Source of the DNA: Cellulophaga baltica
Lineage (GTDB): Bacteria > Bacteroidota > Bacteroidia > Flavobacteriales > Flavobacteriaceae
Length of the DNA: 64,000 nt
Direction of reading: 5' to 3'
Assembly (NCBI RefSeq): GCF_018861125.1
Contig: NZ_JAHKQN010000035.1
Location: forward strand, 124,001 to 188,000
Part shown: positions 1-7,145 of the stretch, in pieces
Layout of the letters: every line of letters begins with the position of its first letter
Numbering within the stretch: the first letter of the stretch is position 1
Translations under genes and position numbers: made by a program
Notes under the pieces: generated by a model
What the model was told of the DNA's origin: nothing
Databases searched by the model: none
The model's input: only the letters and a program-made list of their open reading frames with translations

Positions 1-897
1 ACCAATTCTTGGGGTTTCTTTTTTATAATTTACATGTGCAAAATTGTTAATCCTAGTACTTTCCTTTCCTGATAAGCTATCCGTTATTGCATACACAACT
101 CCTGAAGTCCCTCCGGTTGCTGCAACTTCTCCTGGATTAAATACGTTTAATGATAATGCATTGTTTGGCTGATCACCTGCTCTATAAAAAATAGGTGTAC
201 CAACTTCTAAACCACTTTCTTTCGCACCATTTTCATCAACAAAAGATTGCTCGCCAAAAGTATCTACTATATCTGGCACTAATGATGGCGCAAAGCCATA
301 ATACTCTAATAGAAAATCTGCTACAGAATTCTTTTCAAAATCCCAAAAAACACCTTCTGATAGACCTGATATAGTTGTGTTAATAGTATTTGAGAATTTA
401 TATGCTATAAAATCACCTGGTAGCATAAATTTAGATGCCTTTGCATATATTTCAGGTTCATTTTCTTTTACCCATTTTAATTTTGATGCGGTAAAATTAG
501 CTGGAGAATTTAATAATTGAGAAGAACATTTTTCTGCTCCAATACTTTTAAAAGCATCATTACCAATCTCAACGGCTCTACTATCACACCAAATAATACT
601 GTTACGGAGTGATGCTCCATTTTCATCTACCAAAACCAAACCATGCATTTGATATGAAATACCAATCCCTTTTATTTGAGATTTAGAAACCGAGTATTTT
701 TCTTTTATTTTTTCAACACCATTACAAATGTAATTCCACCATTCGTTAGGGTTTTGTTCTGCCCAACCGTTATTTATAGCAATCATACACATTTCGGTTT
801 CTGGTTCTTGAACAACACCTAAACTTTTTCCTGTTTCAACTTCTACTAAAGATATTTTAATAGACGAACTTCCTAAATCAAATCCTATATAATACAT
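1..897 (-). CDS. xylB: Xylulokinase, FGGY family (C-terminus outside window)
   Basis: The enzyme phosphorylates D-xylulose to xylulose 5-phosphate, feeding xylose into the pentose phosphate pathway. I translated it by hand because the frame runs off the window edge; 299 codons are present with no stop. It opens with MYYIGFDLGSSSIKISLVE, the phosphate-binding motif of the FGGY actin-like fold. ISYQMHGLVLVDE, WCDSRA and RAGDQPNNAL follow in the order and spacing seen in xylulokinases (usual length about 490-500 residues), so roughly the last 40 percent is missing. It starts two bases after the stop of the upstream GntR-type regulator and is almost certainly cotranscribed with it. A related FGGY kinase specificity cannot be excluded, but the MHGLV stretch favours xylulose. 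Confidence 0.9.
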   Translation of the reverse strand, partial: MYYIGFDLGSSSIKISLVEVETGKSLGVVQEPETEMCMIAINNGWAEQNPNEWWNYICNGVEKIKEKYSVSKSQIKGIGISYQMHGLVLVDENGASLRNSIIWCDSRAVEIGNDAFKSIGAEKCSSQLLNSPANFTASKLKWVKENEPEIYAKASKFMLPGDFIAYKFSNTINTTISGLSEGVFWDFEKNSVADFLLEYYGFAPSLVPDIVDTFGEQSFVDENGAKESGLEVGTPIFYRAGDQPNNALSLNVFNPGEVAATGGTSGVVYAITDSLSGKESTRINNFAHVNYKKETPRIG

Positions 898-899
898 AG

Positions 900-1898
900 T
901 TATAATGAATCTCTAATTATAATTTTAGTTGACACATAAAGTTGTTTGGGTGCATCATCTGCAACAAACCTAGCTGCTTGTTCACCCATCTCTTTAAAGT
1001 CTGTAGTTACAACAGATATGCCTTTGTAAATAAATTTTTTCATTGGTGTATCATTATAGGACAAAAAGCCCAAATCTTTTCCTGGCTCTAAATCTTTAGC
1101 CCTACATTGTTCTAAAAATTCACCCAACATCCTATCACTTACACTTATATATGCAATACCTCTTTCTACTTGCAAATTTTTACAATCCGTTACAGCTTCA
1201 CCAACAATACCAAAATCCTTACAAAATTTTTTAAAATATGTAATGGTTTCTATTGGGTGGTTGGTGTATTCTGGATACAGAAAATGTATTGCTTTATACT
1301 TTTTAAATAGTCTTTCAATATCAGATAAAGATTTATAGAAATTTTTTCCAAAGTCTTGAAAAACATAATTATTTGAATCTTGTACGTGAATATTCCAATC
1401 TAACAGCAATAAATTATTACTATCTATTTTATCTAAAACAATTGGTATGTCTTTGTGGTCAAAACCCATAATTACATACTTGTAATACTTACCAATACTG
1501 TTATTAATTATGGTTTTAAAATTTTCAATATTATAATGGTGAAACTGCACATCTGTAATTACATCATCACCCAAATAATTAGTAAATGAATGATATAAAA
1601 CTTCTTTATATGCCTTAAAAGTATCTAAAACCAAAAGTACTTTTTTAGTATTGCTAGCTACGTAGTACCCTTTATTTGGCACAGACTCAATAACATTACT
1701 TTCTTTTAAAATTGAATATGCTTTAAAAACCGTATCACGAGACAACGAAAATTTACGACACACTACATTAACTGATGGCAATAAATCGCCAATATTCAAA
1801 TGGTTTTTTGCTACAGCCTCATTTACAGCGTTAACAATTTGCTGATACTTTGGTACCGAGCTATTAGGTTCAATTTTAAAAACAACTATATCCTGCAT
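900..1898 (-). CDS. GntR-family transcriptional regulator with LacI-type sugar-sensing domain
   Basis: This is a cytoplasmic DNA-binding repressor of 332 residues. Residues 8-80 form a GntR winged helix: VPKYQQIVNAVNEAV begins the domain and LSRDTVFKAYSIL is the recognition helix region. The remaining 250 residues resemble the periplasmic-binding-protein fold of AraR-type regulators, which bind a sugar and release DNA. The xylulokinase gene follows after two bases, so the likely signal is xylose or a related pentose; that is inference from context. A -7 element (TATATTTG on the minus strand, 1934-1941) and two tandem 10-bp repeats between it and the start codon suggest autoregulation. Codon use matches the neighbours. 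Confidence 0.85.
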   Translation of the reverse strand: MQDIVVFKIEPNSSVPKYQQIVNAVNEAVAKNHLNIGDLLPSVNVVCRKFSLSRDTVFKAYSILKESNVIESVPNKGYYVASNTKKVLLVLDTFKAYKEVLYHSFTNYLGDDVITDVQFHHYNIENFKTIINNSIGKYYKYVIMGFDHKDIPIVLDKIDSNNLLLLDWNIHVQDSNNYVFQDFGKNFYKSLSDIERLFKKYKAIHFLYPEYTNHPIETITYFKKFCKDFGIVGEAVTDCKNLQVERGIAYISVSDRMLGEFLEQCRAKDLEPGKDLGFLSYNDTPMKKFIYKGISVVTTDFKEMGEQAARFVADDAPKQLYVSTKIIIRDSL

Positions 1899-1906
1899 AA
1901 AATAAT

Positions 1907-1926
1907 CCGTACTGGTCTGTTCTGGT
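1907..1926 (-). promoter_or_regulatory. Candidate operator: two tandem 10-bp repeats before the GntR gene
   Basis: Read on the minus strand this is ACCAGAACAG followed at once by ACCAGTACGG, matching at 8 of 10 positions. The 10-bp period places both copies on the same helix face. The repeats sit 8 bases upstream of the regulator ATG and just downstream of the predicted -7 element, where a bound repressor would block transcription. The function is inferred. Confidence 0.4.
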
Positions 1927-1933
1927 TTGTTTT

Positions 1934-1941
1934 CAAATATA
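1934..1941 (-). promoter_or_regulatory. Candidate -7 promoter element of the GntR-xylB operon
   Basis: The minus strand reads TATATTTG, a full match to the Bacteroidota -7 consensus TAnnTTTG, 36 bases before the regulator start codon. I did not find a convincing -33 TTG at the expected distance. Confidence 0.4.
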
Positions 1942-2050
1942 CTAATTAATTATAATTTAAAAACACATTTTGTAGATTTTAACGCAAATCAATAATTATA
2001 AAATACTAAAGCTGCTTTAAAAAAATTAAGTAAATTCGCCATTTAAACAA

Positions 2051-2134
2051 GCCCACGTGGTGAAATTGGTAGACACGCCACCTTGAGGGGGTGGTGTTCG
2101 CAAGGACGTGCTAGTTCGAATCTAGTCGTGGGCA
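2051..2134 (+). tRNA. tRNA-Leu (anticodon GAG)
   Basis: The acceptor arm GCCCACG (2051-2057) pairs with CGTGGGC (2127-2133), with discriminator base A at 2134. The anticodon stem CCACC/GGTGG encloses the loop TTGAGGG, giving anticodon GAG, which reads CTT and CTC leucine codons. A long variable arm and the TTCGAAT of the T loop are present, as expected for a class II leucine tRNA. The CCA end is not encoded. A hairpin terminator follows at once, so it is transcribed alone. Confidence 0.95.
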
Positions 2135-2140
2135 CGTAAC

Positions 2141-2175
2141 AAACCTGTAAACATTTTGTTTACAGGTTTTATTTT
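2141..2175 (+). terminator. Intrinsic terminator after tRNA-Leu
   Basis: A perfect 12-bp stem (AAACCTGTAAAC, 2141-2152, with GTTTACAGGTTT, 2158-2169) and a 5-base loop are followed by TATTTTATTT. It isolates the tRNA from the carotenoid operon. Confidence 0.85.
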
Positions 2176-2202
2176 ATTTAAAATAAAATATAGTTTGTAT
2201 TG

Positions 2203-2210
2203 TAATTTTG
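2203..2210 (+). promoter_or_regulatory. Candidate -7 promoter element of the carotenoid operon
   Basis: TAATTTTG matches the Bacteroidota -7 consensus TAnnTTTG. It lies between the tRNA terminator and the first gene of the operon, predicting a transcript start near 2216, downstream of the in-frame TTG at 2208 and upstream of the ATG at 2232. No clear -33 partner was seen. Confidence 0.4.
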
Positions 2211-2231
2211 TTTAACTTTATTCAAAAAAGT

Positions 2232-3149
2232 ATGAACAAAATAAAATCTTCTTTTAGCATTCGTGATTTAGAAAATATTTCAGGAATTAAAGCTCATACT
2301 ATCAGGATTTGGGAAAAGAGATATCATCTCTTAGAACCTCAGCGAACAGACACCAATATTAGAAATTACAGTCTAGATAGTTTGCAGAAGCTTTTAAATA
2401 TTACGCTTCTGTATAATAATGGATACAAAATATCAAATATTGCTCAAATAGAAGAAGATGACTTACCGAAAACGGTAAAAAAACTAGTTGATAAGAGTGC
2501 CATACACAATGATGCCATTAATTCTTTTAAAATGGCTATGATAAATTTTGACACTAATTTATTTTATAAAACATATAATGGCTTACTTCAAAAAAATGAT
2601 TTTACTGAAATATTCCATGATATATTTATTCCACTTTTTAATCAAATAGGATTACTTTGGCAAACTAAAGTTATTAGACCTTCACATGAACACTTCATAA
2701 CGAATTTAATTCGTCAAAAAATCATATTAAATACAGAGAAAGTACAGTCTAAAAACAAGTTAAATTCCGATTTTATTTTTGTTTTATTTTTACCTGAGCA
2801 CGAAATACATGAGTTAGCCTTATTATACCTAAACTACGAACTACAGGCTAAAGGACACAAAACAATCTACTTAGGTCATTCCGTACCTCTTGAATCTTTA
2901 AAAGAAGTTAGTATTTATTACCCTAACATACACTTTATTTCATATTTTACAACTGAGCCTAACCGATCAATAATTCGTAATTATATTGAAGACTTCAAAA
3001 CAGAGTTAGAAATAGGTGAAAAAAATAAATTTTGGGTATTAGGCTATCAATCTCAATTTATTGACAAAAACCTATTTGATGAAAATTTTAAAAAATTCAA
3101 TTCTATAAAAATGGTTACATCACAAATTAATTCATTACAAAAACCATAA
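2232..3149 (+). CDS. MerR-family regulator with cobalamin-binding-like domain (CarH/LitR type)
   Basis: This 305-residue protein probably represses the carotenoid genes downstream of it. The N-terminus is a MerR winged helix (FSIRDLENISGIKAHTIRIW, then EKRYHLLEPQR). The C-terminal half follows the B12-binding layout of CarH: a four-helix part with W, ten residues later EH (LLWQTKVIRPSHEHF), then a Rossmann part with LPEHEIHELALLY, where the histidine aligns with the lower axial cobalt ligand of CarH. CarH proteins bind adenosylcobalamin, form DNA-bound tetramers in the dark and fall apart in light. The ATG at 2232 is chosen over an in-frame TTG at 2208 because the TTG overlaps the predicted -7 element. 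It lies 3 bases before crtI. Whether it really binds cobalamin is inference. Confidence 0.8.
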   Translation: MNKIKSSFSIRDLENISGIKAHTIRIWEKRYHLLEPQRTDTNIRNYSLDSLQKLLNITLLYNNGYKISNIAQIEEDDLPKTVKKLVDKSAIHNDAINSFKMAMINFDTNLFYKTYNGLLQKNDFTEIFHDIFIPLFNQIGLLWQTKVIRPSHEHFITNLIRQKIILNTEKVQSKNKLNSDFIFVLFLPEHEIHELALLYLNYELQAKGHKTIYLGHSVPLESLKEVSIYYPNIHFISYFTTEPNRSIIRNYIEDFKTELEIGEKNKFWVLGYQSQFIDKNLFDENFKKFNSIKMVTSQINSLQKP

Positions 3150-3152
3150 GCT

Positions 3153-4610
3153 ATGAAATCCAAAATAATTATTATAGGCTCTGGTTTTTCTTCACTATCT
3201 GCCTCTTGCTATTTAGCAAAAGCTGGTAATGATGTTACTATTTTTGAAAAAAACAGTACAATTGGCGGTAGAGCTAGACAACTTATTAAAGATGGTTTCA
3301 CTTTTGATATGGGGCCAAGTTGGTATTGGATGCCCGATATTTTTGATAATTTTTTTGCTGATTTCAATAAAAAAACTTCTGATTATTACCAGTTGGATAA
3401 ATTAAACCCAGCCTACAAAATATTTTTTGATGACGATACGATTACTATTGGCGATTGCATGGATAAAATTTGTGCAGAATTTGAACGCATTGAAAAGGGA
3501 AGCGCAGTACACTTGAAAAAGTTTATCGCTGAAGCTCAAGAAAATTATGATATTGCCATTAACAAAATAGTATTACGACCAGGTTTATCTCCTACGGAAT
3601 TAATTACTCCCGAAACCATTAAAAAAGTGGACCAATTTTTTAAAACAATTAGCTCGCAGGTTCGTAAAAAATTTAAAAACTCAAAGTTAATTTCAACATT
3701 AGAATTTCCTGTTCTTTTTTTAGGTGCAAAACCTAGCAATACTCCATCATTTTACAATTTTATGAATTTTGCTGATTTCGGCTTAGGTACGTGGCATCCT
3801 AAAGGTGGTATGTATGAAATTATTAAAGCAATGAAATCATTAGCTATAGAATTAGGTGTAACCATAAAAACAGACAGTCCTGTTGAAAAAATTATCGTAG
3901 AAAATGATACTGTAAAAGGTATAAATTCTAATGGTAAATTGTTTAGAGCTGATGTGGTTTTGTCTGGTGCTGATTATCATCATTCAGAGACTTTACTTGA
4001 AAAAGAATACAGACAGTATTCTGAAAGTTATTGGGACAAGAAAACTTTCGCTCCTTCATCACTTCTATTCTATATAGCTTTCGATAAAAAAATAAAAAAT
4101 ATTGAACACCATAATTTATTTTTTGATACTGATTTTGAGCTTCACGCAAATGAAATATATGATAATCCAAAATGGCCAAAAGACCCTTTGTTTTATGTAA
4201 ACTTCCCTTCAGTAACTGATGAATCAATGGCACCTGAAGGATGCGAAACTGGCTTCTTTCTTGTACCAATTGCAACAAACTTGGTGGATTCTAATGAAAT
4301 AAGAGAACACTATTTTAATTTAATTATGAATAGATTTCAAAAACAAACAAAACAAAATATATTAGATAGTATTATATTTAAGGAGTCTTTTTGTGTGCGT
4401 GATTTTAAAAAAGAATACAATTCGTATAAAGGAAATGCCTATGGCCTAGCTAATACGCTAACACAAACAGCATTTTTAAGACCAAATTTAAAAAGTAAAA
4501 AAGTTGAAAATTTATATTTCACTGGTCAACTAACAGTACCCGGACCGGGAGTGCCACCAGCCTTACTATCTGGAAAAATAGTATCACAACTAATCAACGC
4601 CAAACAATAA
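3153..4610 (+). CDS. crtI: Phytoene desaturase
   Basis: A FAD-dependent, membrane-associated enzyme that introduces double bonds into phytoene to give lycopene. The protein has 485 residues, normal for the family. The N-terminal dinucleotide-binding motif reads KIIIIGSGFSSLSASCYLAK, followed by FEKNSTIGGRAR and DMGPSWYWMP. The C-terminus has the conserved carotenoid-oxidoreductase signature NLYFTGQLTVPGPGVPPAL. Its neighbours are phytoene synthase (4 bases downstream) and beta-carotene hydroxylase, so the substrate assignment is secure. It is the second gene of the MerR-crtI-crtB-crtZ operon. Confidence 0.95.
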   Translation: MKSKIIIIGSGFSSLSASCYLAKAGNDVTIFEKNSTIGGRARQLIKDGFTFDMGPSWYWMPDIFDNFFADFNKKTSDYYQLDKLNPAYKIFFDDDTITIGDCMDKICAEFERIEKGSAVHLKKFIAEAQENYDIAINKIVLRPGLSPTELITPETIKKVDQFFKTISSQVRKKFKNSKLISTLEFPVLFLGAKPSNTPSFYNFMNFADFGLGTWHPKGGMYEIIKAMKSLAIELGVTIKTDSPVEKIIVENDTVKGINSNGKLFRADVVLSGADYHHSETLLEKEYRQYSESYWDKKTFAPSSLLFYIAFDKKIKNIEHHNLFFDTDFELHANEIYDNPKWPKDPLFYVNFPSVTDESMAPEGCETGFFLVPIATNLVDSNEIREHYFNLIMNRFQKQTKQNILDSIIFKESFCVRDFKKEYNSYKGNAYGLANTLTQTAFLRPNLKSKKVENLYFTGQLTVPGPGVPPALLSGKIVSQLINAKQ

Positions 4611-4614
4611 AATT

Positions 4615-5454
4615 ATGAAACAAATTTTTGACCATGTCTCATACAGCTGTAGCAAAACAGTAACTAAGTCTTACAGCACTTCGTTTACTCTTGCTACTAA
4701 AATGTTGCATTCTTCAATTAGAGGCGATATATATAATATTTATGGTTTTGTCCGTTTTGCAGATGAAATTGTTGATAGTTTTCATGATTATGACAAAGAA
4801 ACTCTCTTTAATAAATTTGAAACTGACTTGGTAGATGCTATCGAAAATAGAATTAGTTTAAATCCAATTTTAAATTCATTTCAACACACATACCATACTT
4901 ATAATATTCCTTATGAATTTGTTGATTCATTTATGAAAAGTATGCGTATGGATTTACACAAAACCATTTATCAAACTAATGAAGAGTATAAAGAATATAT
5001 TTATGGCTCTGCAGACGTTGTAGGTTTAATGTGCTTAAAAGTGTTTGTAAAAGGAGATCAAGAAGCCTTTGACAGACTAAAAACTTCAGCAATGGCGTTA
5101 GGGTCTGCTTTTCAAAAAGTAAACTTTTTACGTGATTTAAAAGATGATTTTGAAGGACTTAACAGAACATATTTTCCTAACACAAATTTGAGTGCTTTAG
5201 ATGAAGAAAGTAAGCAAAGAATAATTCAGGAAATCAATGCTGATTTTAATCTAGGCTTTCAAGGTATAAAAAATTTACCTGCATCAGCTAAATTTGGAGT
5301 ATATACTGCTTATAGATATTATTATAAATTATTGCAAAAACTACAAAAAACTCCACCTTTGCAAATTCAAAATACACGCATAAGAGTTCCTAATTACCAA
5401 AAATTTGGTTTATTAGCTAAGTCTTATGTAAATTATAAACTTAATTTAGTTTAA
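4615..5454 (+). CDS. crtB: Phytoene synthase
   Basis: It condenses two geranylgeranyl diphosphates to phytoene, the first committed step of carotenoid synthesis. The 279-residue protein is a trans-isoprenyl synthase of the squalene/phytoene class. Both aspartate-rich Mg-binding motifs are visible: FADEIVDSF near residue 50 and NFLRDLKDDFEGLNRTYFP near residue 170. It is spaced 4 bases from crtI and 4 bases from crtZ, so the operon is tightly coupled. A squalene synthase is excluded by the neighbours. Confidence 0.95.
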   Translation: MKQIFDHVSYSCSKTVTKSYSTSFTLATKMLHSSIRGDIYNIYGFVRFADEIVDSFHDYDKETLFNKFETDLVDAIENRISLNPILNSFQHTYHTYNIPYEFVDSFMKSMRMDLHKTIYQTNEEYKEYIYGSADVVGLMCLKVFVKGDQEAFDRLKTSAMALGSAFQKVNFLRDLKDDFEGLNRTYFPNTNLSALDEESKQRIIQEINADFNLGFQGIKNLPASAKFGVYTAYRYYYKLLQKLQKTPPLQIQNTRIRVPNYQKFGLLAKSYVNYKLNLV

Positions 5455-5458
5455 AAAG

Positions 5459-5908
5459 ATGAGTACAATTATTTGGATTCTGATATTTTTAGGAACATTT
5501 AGTTTTATGGAGTTTATGGCTTGGTTTAGCCATAAATATATTATGCACGGTTTTTTATGGATTTTACATAAAGATCACCATAAAAAAGATCATGATTCTT
5601 GGTTTGAGCGAAATGATGCTTTTTTTATCATTTATGCAGTAGTAAGCATGTCTTTTATTTATGCCGGAGCAACGACATGGTTTTGGTATGGTTGGCCTAT
5701 TGGTTTAGGTATTATGGCTTACGGTGCTGCATATTTTTTAGTTCACGATATATTTATTCATCAACGTTTTAAATTATTTAGAAATGCGAATAACTGGTAT
5801 GCTAAAGGTGTGAGAAGAGCACACAAAATGCATCACAAACACATAGGAAAAGAAAAAGGGGAATGTTTTGGAATGTTATTTGTTCCGTTTAAATATTTCA
5901 AAAAATAG
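5459..5908 (+). CDS. crtZ: Beta-carotene 3-hydroxylase
   Basis: A small di-iron membrane hydroxylase that adds hydroxyl groups to the beta-ionone rings, giving cryptoxanthin and zeaxanthin. At 149 residues it has normal CrtZ length. All four histidine boxes are present: HKYIMHG, HKDHHKKDH, HDIFIHQ and RAHKMHHKH. Hydrophobic segments flank them. It is the last gene of the pigment operon. A lycopene cyclase gene, needed between CrtI and CrtZ, is not in this window and is presumably elsewhere in the genome. Confidence 0.95.
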   Translation: MSTIIWILIFLGTFSFMEFMAWFSHKYIMHGFLWILHKDHHKKDHDSWFERNDAFFIIYAVVSMSFIYAGATTWFWYGWPIGLGIMAYGAAYFLVHDIFIHQRFKLFRNANNWYAKGVRRAHKMHHKHIGKEKGECFGMLFVPFKYFKK

Positions 5909-5911
5909 ATT

Positions 5912-6472
5912 TTACTCTTCCAATAATCTATCTAATAGCAATCTTGCTTTTTCACCATCCCAGTTTTTAGAACCTGTTTCAGAAACTACCACTCCCCCAT
6001 TTTTACCTATTATAAACGTAGCAGGTATACTTTTTGAATAAAGCTCTTGAGGTTCTTTACTAGTTTTATAATATACTGGTAGATCATACCCTTCATCAGT
6101 CAAATAAGAAGTTACCTTTTCTTTTTTATCATTGGCAATAAATAAAAAAGTCACCCTATCTCCATAGTCGGTATACAATCTATTAAAGTCTGGCATTTCT
6201 GCTATACATGGTGGACACCAAGTAGCCCAAAAATTTATAACTACAACATTACCCTTAAATGTTTTAAAATTGATTTTAGCGCCATTTTGAGAAGTTAGCA
6301 ACCAATTAGATGAAGAAATAGCTAACTGCTCATTTTTTTCAATTTCTGACGGATTTAATGAAAGTAAACGGTTTACAAGTACTTTAACCTTAAAACCTAC
6401 AGGTGTAAAAAGTAATACAGCTAATAGTGCAATAAAAACAAGATTAAAAAACTTCTTTTTATTTAAGAACAT
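5912..6472 (-). CDS. TlpA/ResA-like thiol-disulfide oxidoreductase
   Basis: A membrane-anchored periplasmic thioredoxin of 186 residues. One N-terminal membrane segment (VFIALLAVLLFTPVGF) is followed by a TlpA-type domain whose active site reads NFWATWCPPCIAEMPDF, with an intact CPPC. The cis-proline region is SIPATFIIGKNG. It likely reduces or isomerises disulfides in exported proteins or apocytochromes. Its start codon overlaps the stop of the preceding paralogue by one base (TAATG), so the two are translationally coupled. Confidence 0.88.
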   Translation of the reverse strand: MFLNKKKFFNLVFIALLAVLLFTPVGFKVKVLVNRLLSLNPSEIEKNEQLAISSSNWLLTSQNGAKINFKTFKGNVVVINFWATWCPPCIAEMPDFNRLYTDYGDRVTFLFIANDKKEKVTSYLTDEGYDLPVYYKTSKEPQELYSKSIPATFIIGKNGGVVVSETGSKNWDGEKARLLLDRLLEE

Positions 6473-7038
6473 TATTTAGAAATTAACTTATCTAATAAAT
6501 TATAAATTTTAGAATTATCCCAATCTGCAATACCTTGCTTATGAACAACGATATTACCTTTTTTATCAATTAAATATGAAGATGGCGCTTTAATACCTTC
6601 CTCACCAAAAGGCATTTTCTCTCCAATAAATAAATAGGTAACAGGAAATGTAAGGTTATGCTCTGTCATGAAAGCCTCCACTGGCTCCCGCTCTTCGTTT
6701 GTGATGATATAAAAGTCTACTTTGCCTTTATATTGATCATACATTTTTTGAATACTTTGTAATTCCGCTTCACATGGCAAAACCCATGAAGCCCAAAAAT
6801 TGACAAAAACTACATTGCCTTTTGATTTTTCAAAATTAAAGATATCCCAATTTTCATCTTTCAATCTCCAATCATAATCTGCTACTTTATTTCTATCTGT
6901 TTCTTCTGTCACTGAAGGACTGAAAGAAAAAATTTTATTCAATATTACTTTACTATAATCTCCTAATGGAGTAACAAAAAAAGATAAAATAAATGCGAAT
7001 AATATAATATTTAAGACAGTCTTCTTGGTAATTTTCAT
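6472..7038 (-). CDS. TlpA-like protein with degenerate active site (VLPC)
   Basis: This is a 188-residue paralogue of the downstream gene with the same plan: an N-terminal membrane anchor (VLNIILFAFILSFFVTPLGD) and a TlpA-type thioredoxin fold. The active-site segment reads NFWASWVLPCEAEL, so the first cysteine of CxxC is valine and only the second remains. A lone resolving cysteine cannot run a normal dithiol cycle. The protein may trap substrates, work with its partner, or have a non-redox role. The cis-proline loop is KAPSSYLIDKKG. It is the first gene of a two-gene operon. Confidence 0.82.
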   Translation of the reverse strand: MKITKKTVLNIILFAFILSFFVTPLGDYSKVILNKIFSFSPSVTEETDRNKVADYDWRLKDENWDIFNFEKSKGNVVFVNFWASWVLPCEAELQSIQKMYDQYKGKVDFYIITNEEREPVEAFMTEHNLTFPVTYLFIGEKMPFGEEGIKAPSSYLIDKKGNIVVHKQGIADWDNSKIYNLLDKLISK

Positions 7039-7062
7039 TAATTATTAGATTTATTCAAAACT

Positions 7063-7094
7063 AAAAAACTCCTGATGAATATCAGGAGTTTTTT
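7063..7094 (-). terminator. Intrinsic terminator after acnA
   Basis: A perfect 14-bp stem (AAAAAACTCCTGAT, 7063-7076, with ATCAGGAGTTTTTT, 7081-7094) encloses a 4-base loop, 52 bases after the aconitase stop. The minus-strand arm ends in six T residues. Confidence 0.85.
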
Positions 7095-7145
7095 TTAATT
7101 AAAAATTAACAATTTTTAATTTGATCTCATATTTCCTAACAAATA

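Noticed and set aside
2208-2231. Upstream TTG start for the MerR-type regulator
   Set aside because: The TTG overlaps a predicted -7 promoter element, so it would lie at or before the transcript start; the ATG at 2232 fits the MerR N-terminus.
5905-5931. ATAGATT/AATCTAT inverted repeat between crtZ and the TlpA-like gene as a bidirectional terminator
   Set aside because: The stem is only 7 bp, AT-rich, with a long loop and no T run, and it overlaps the end of the opposing gene.
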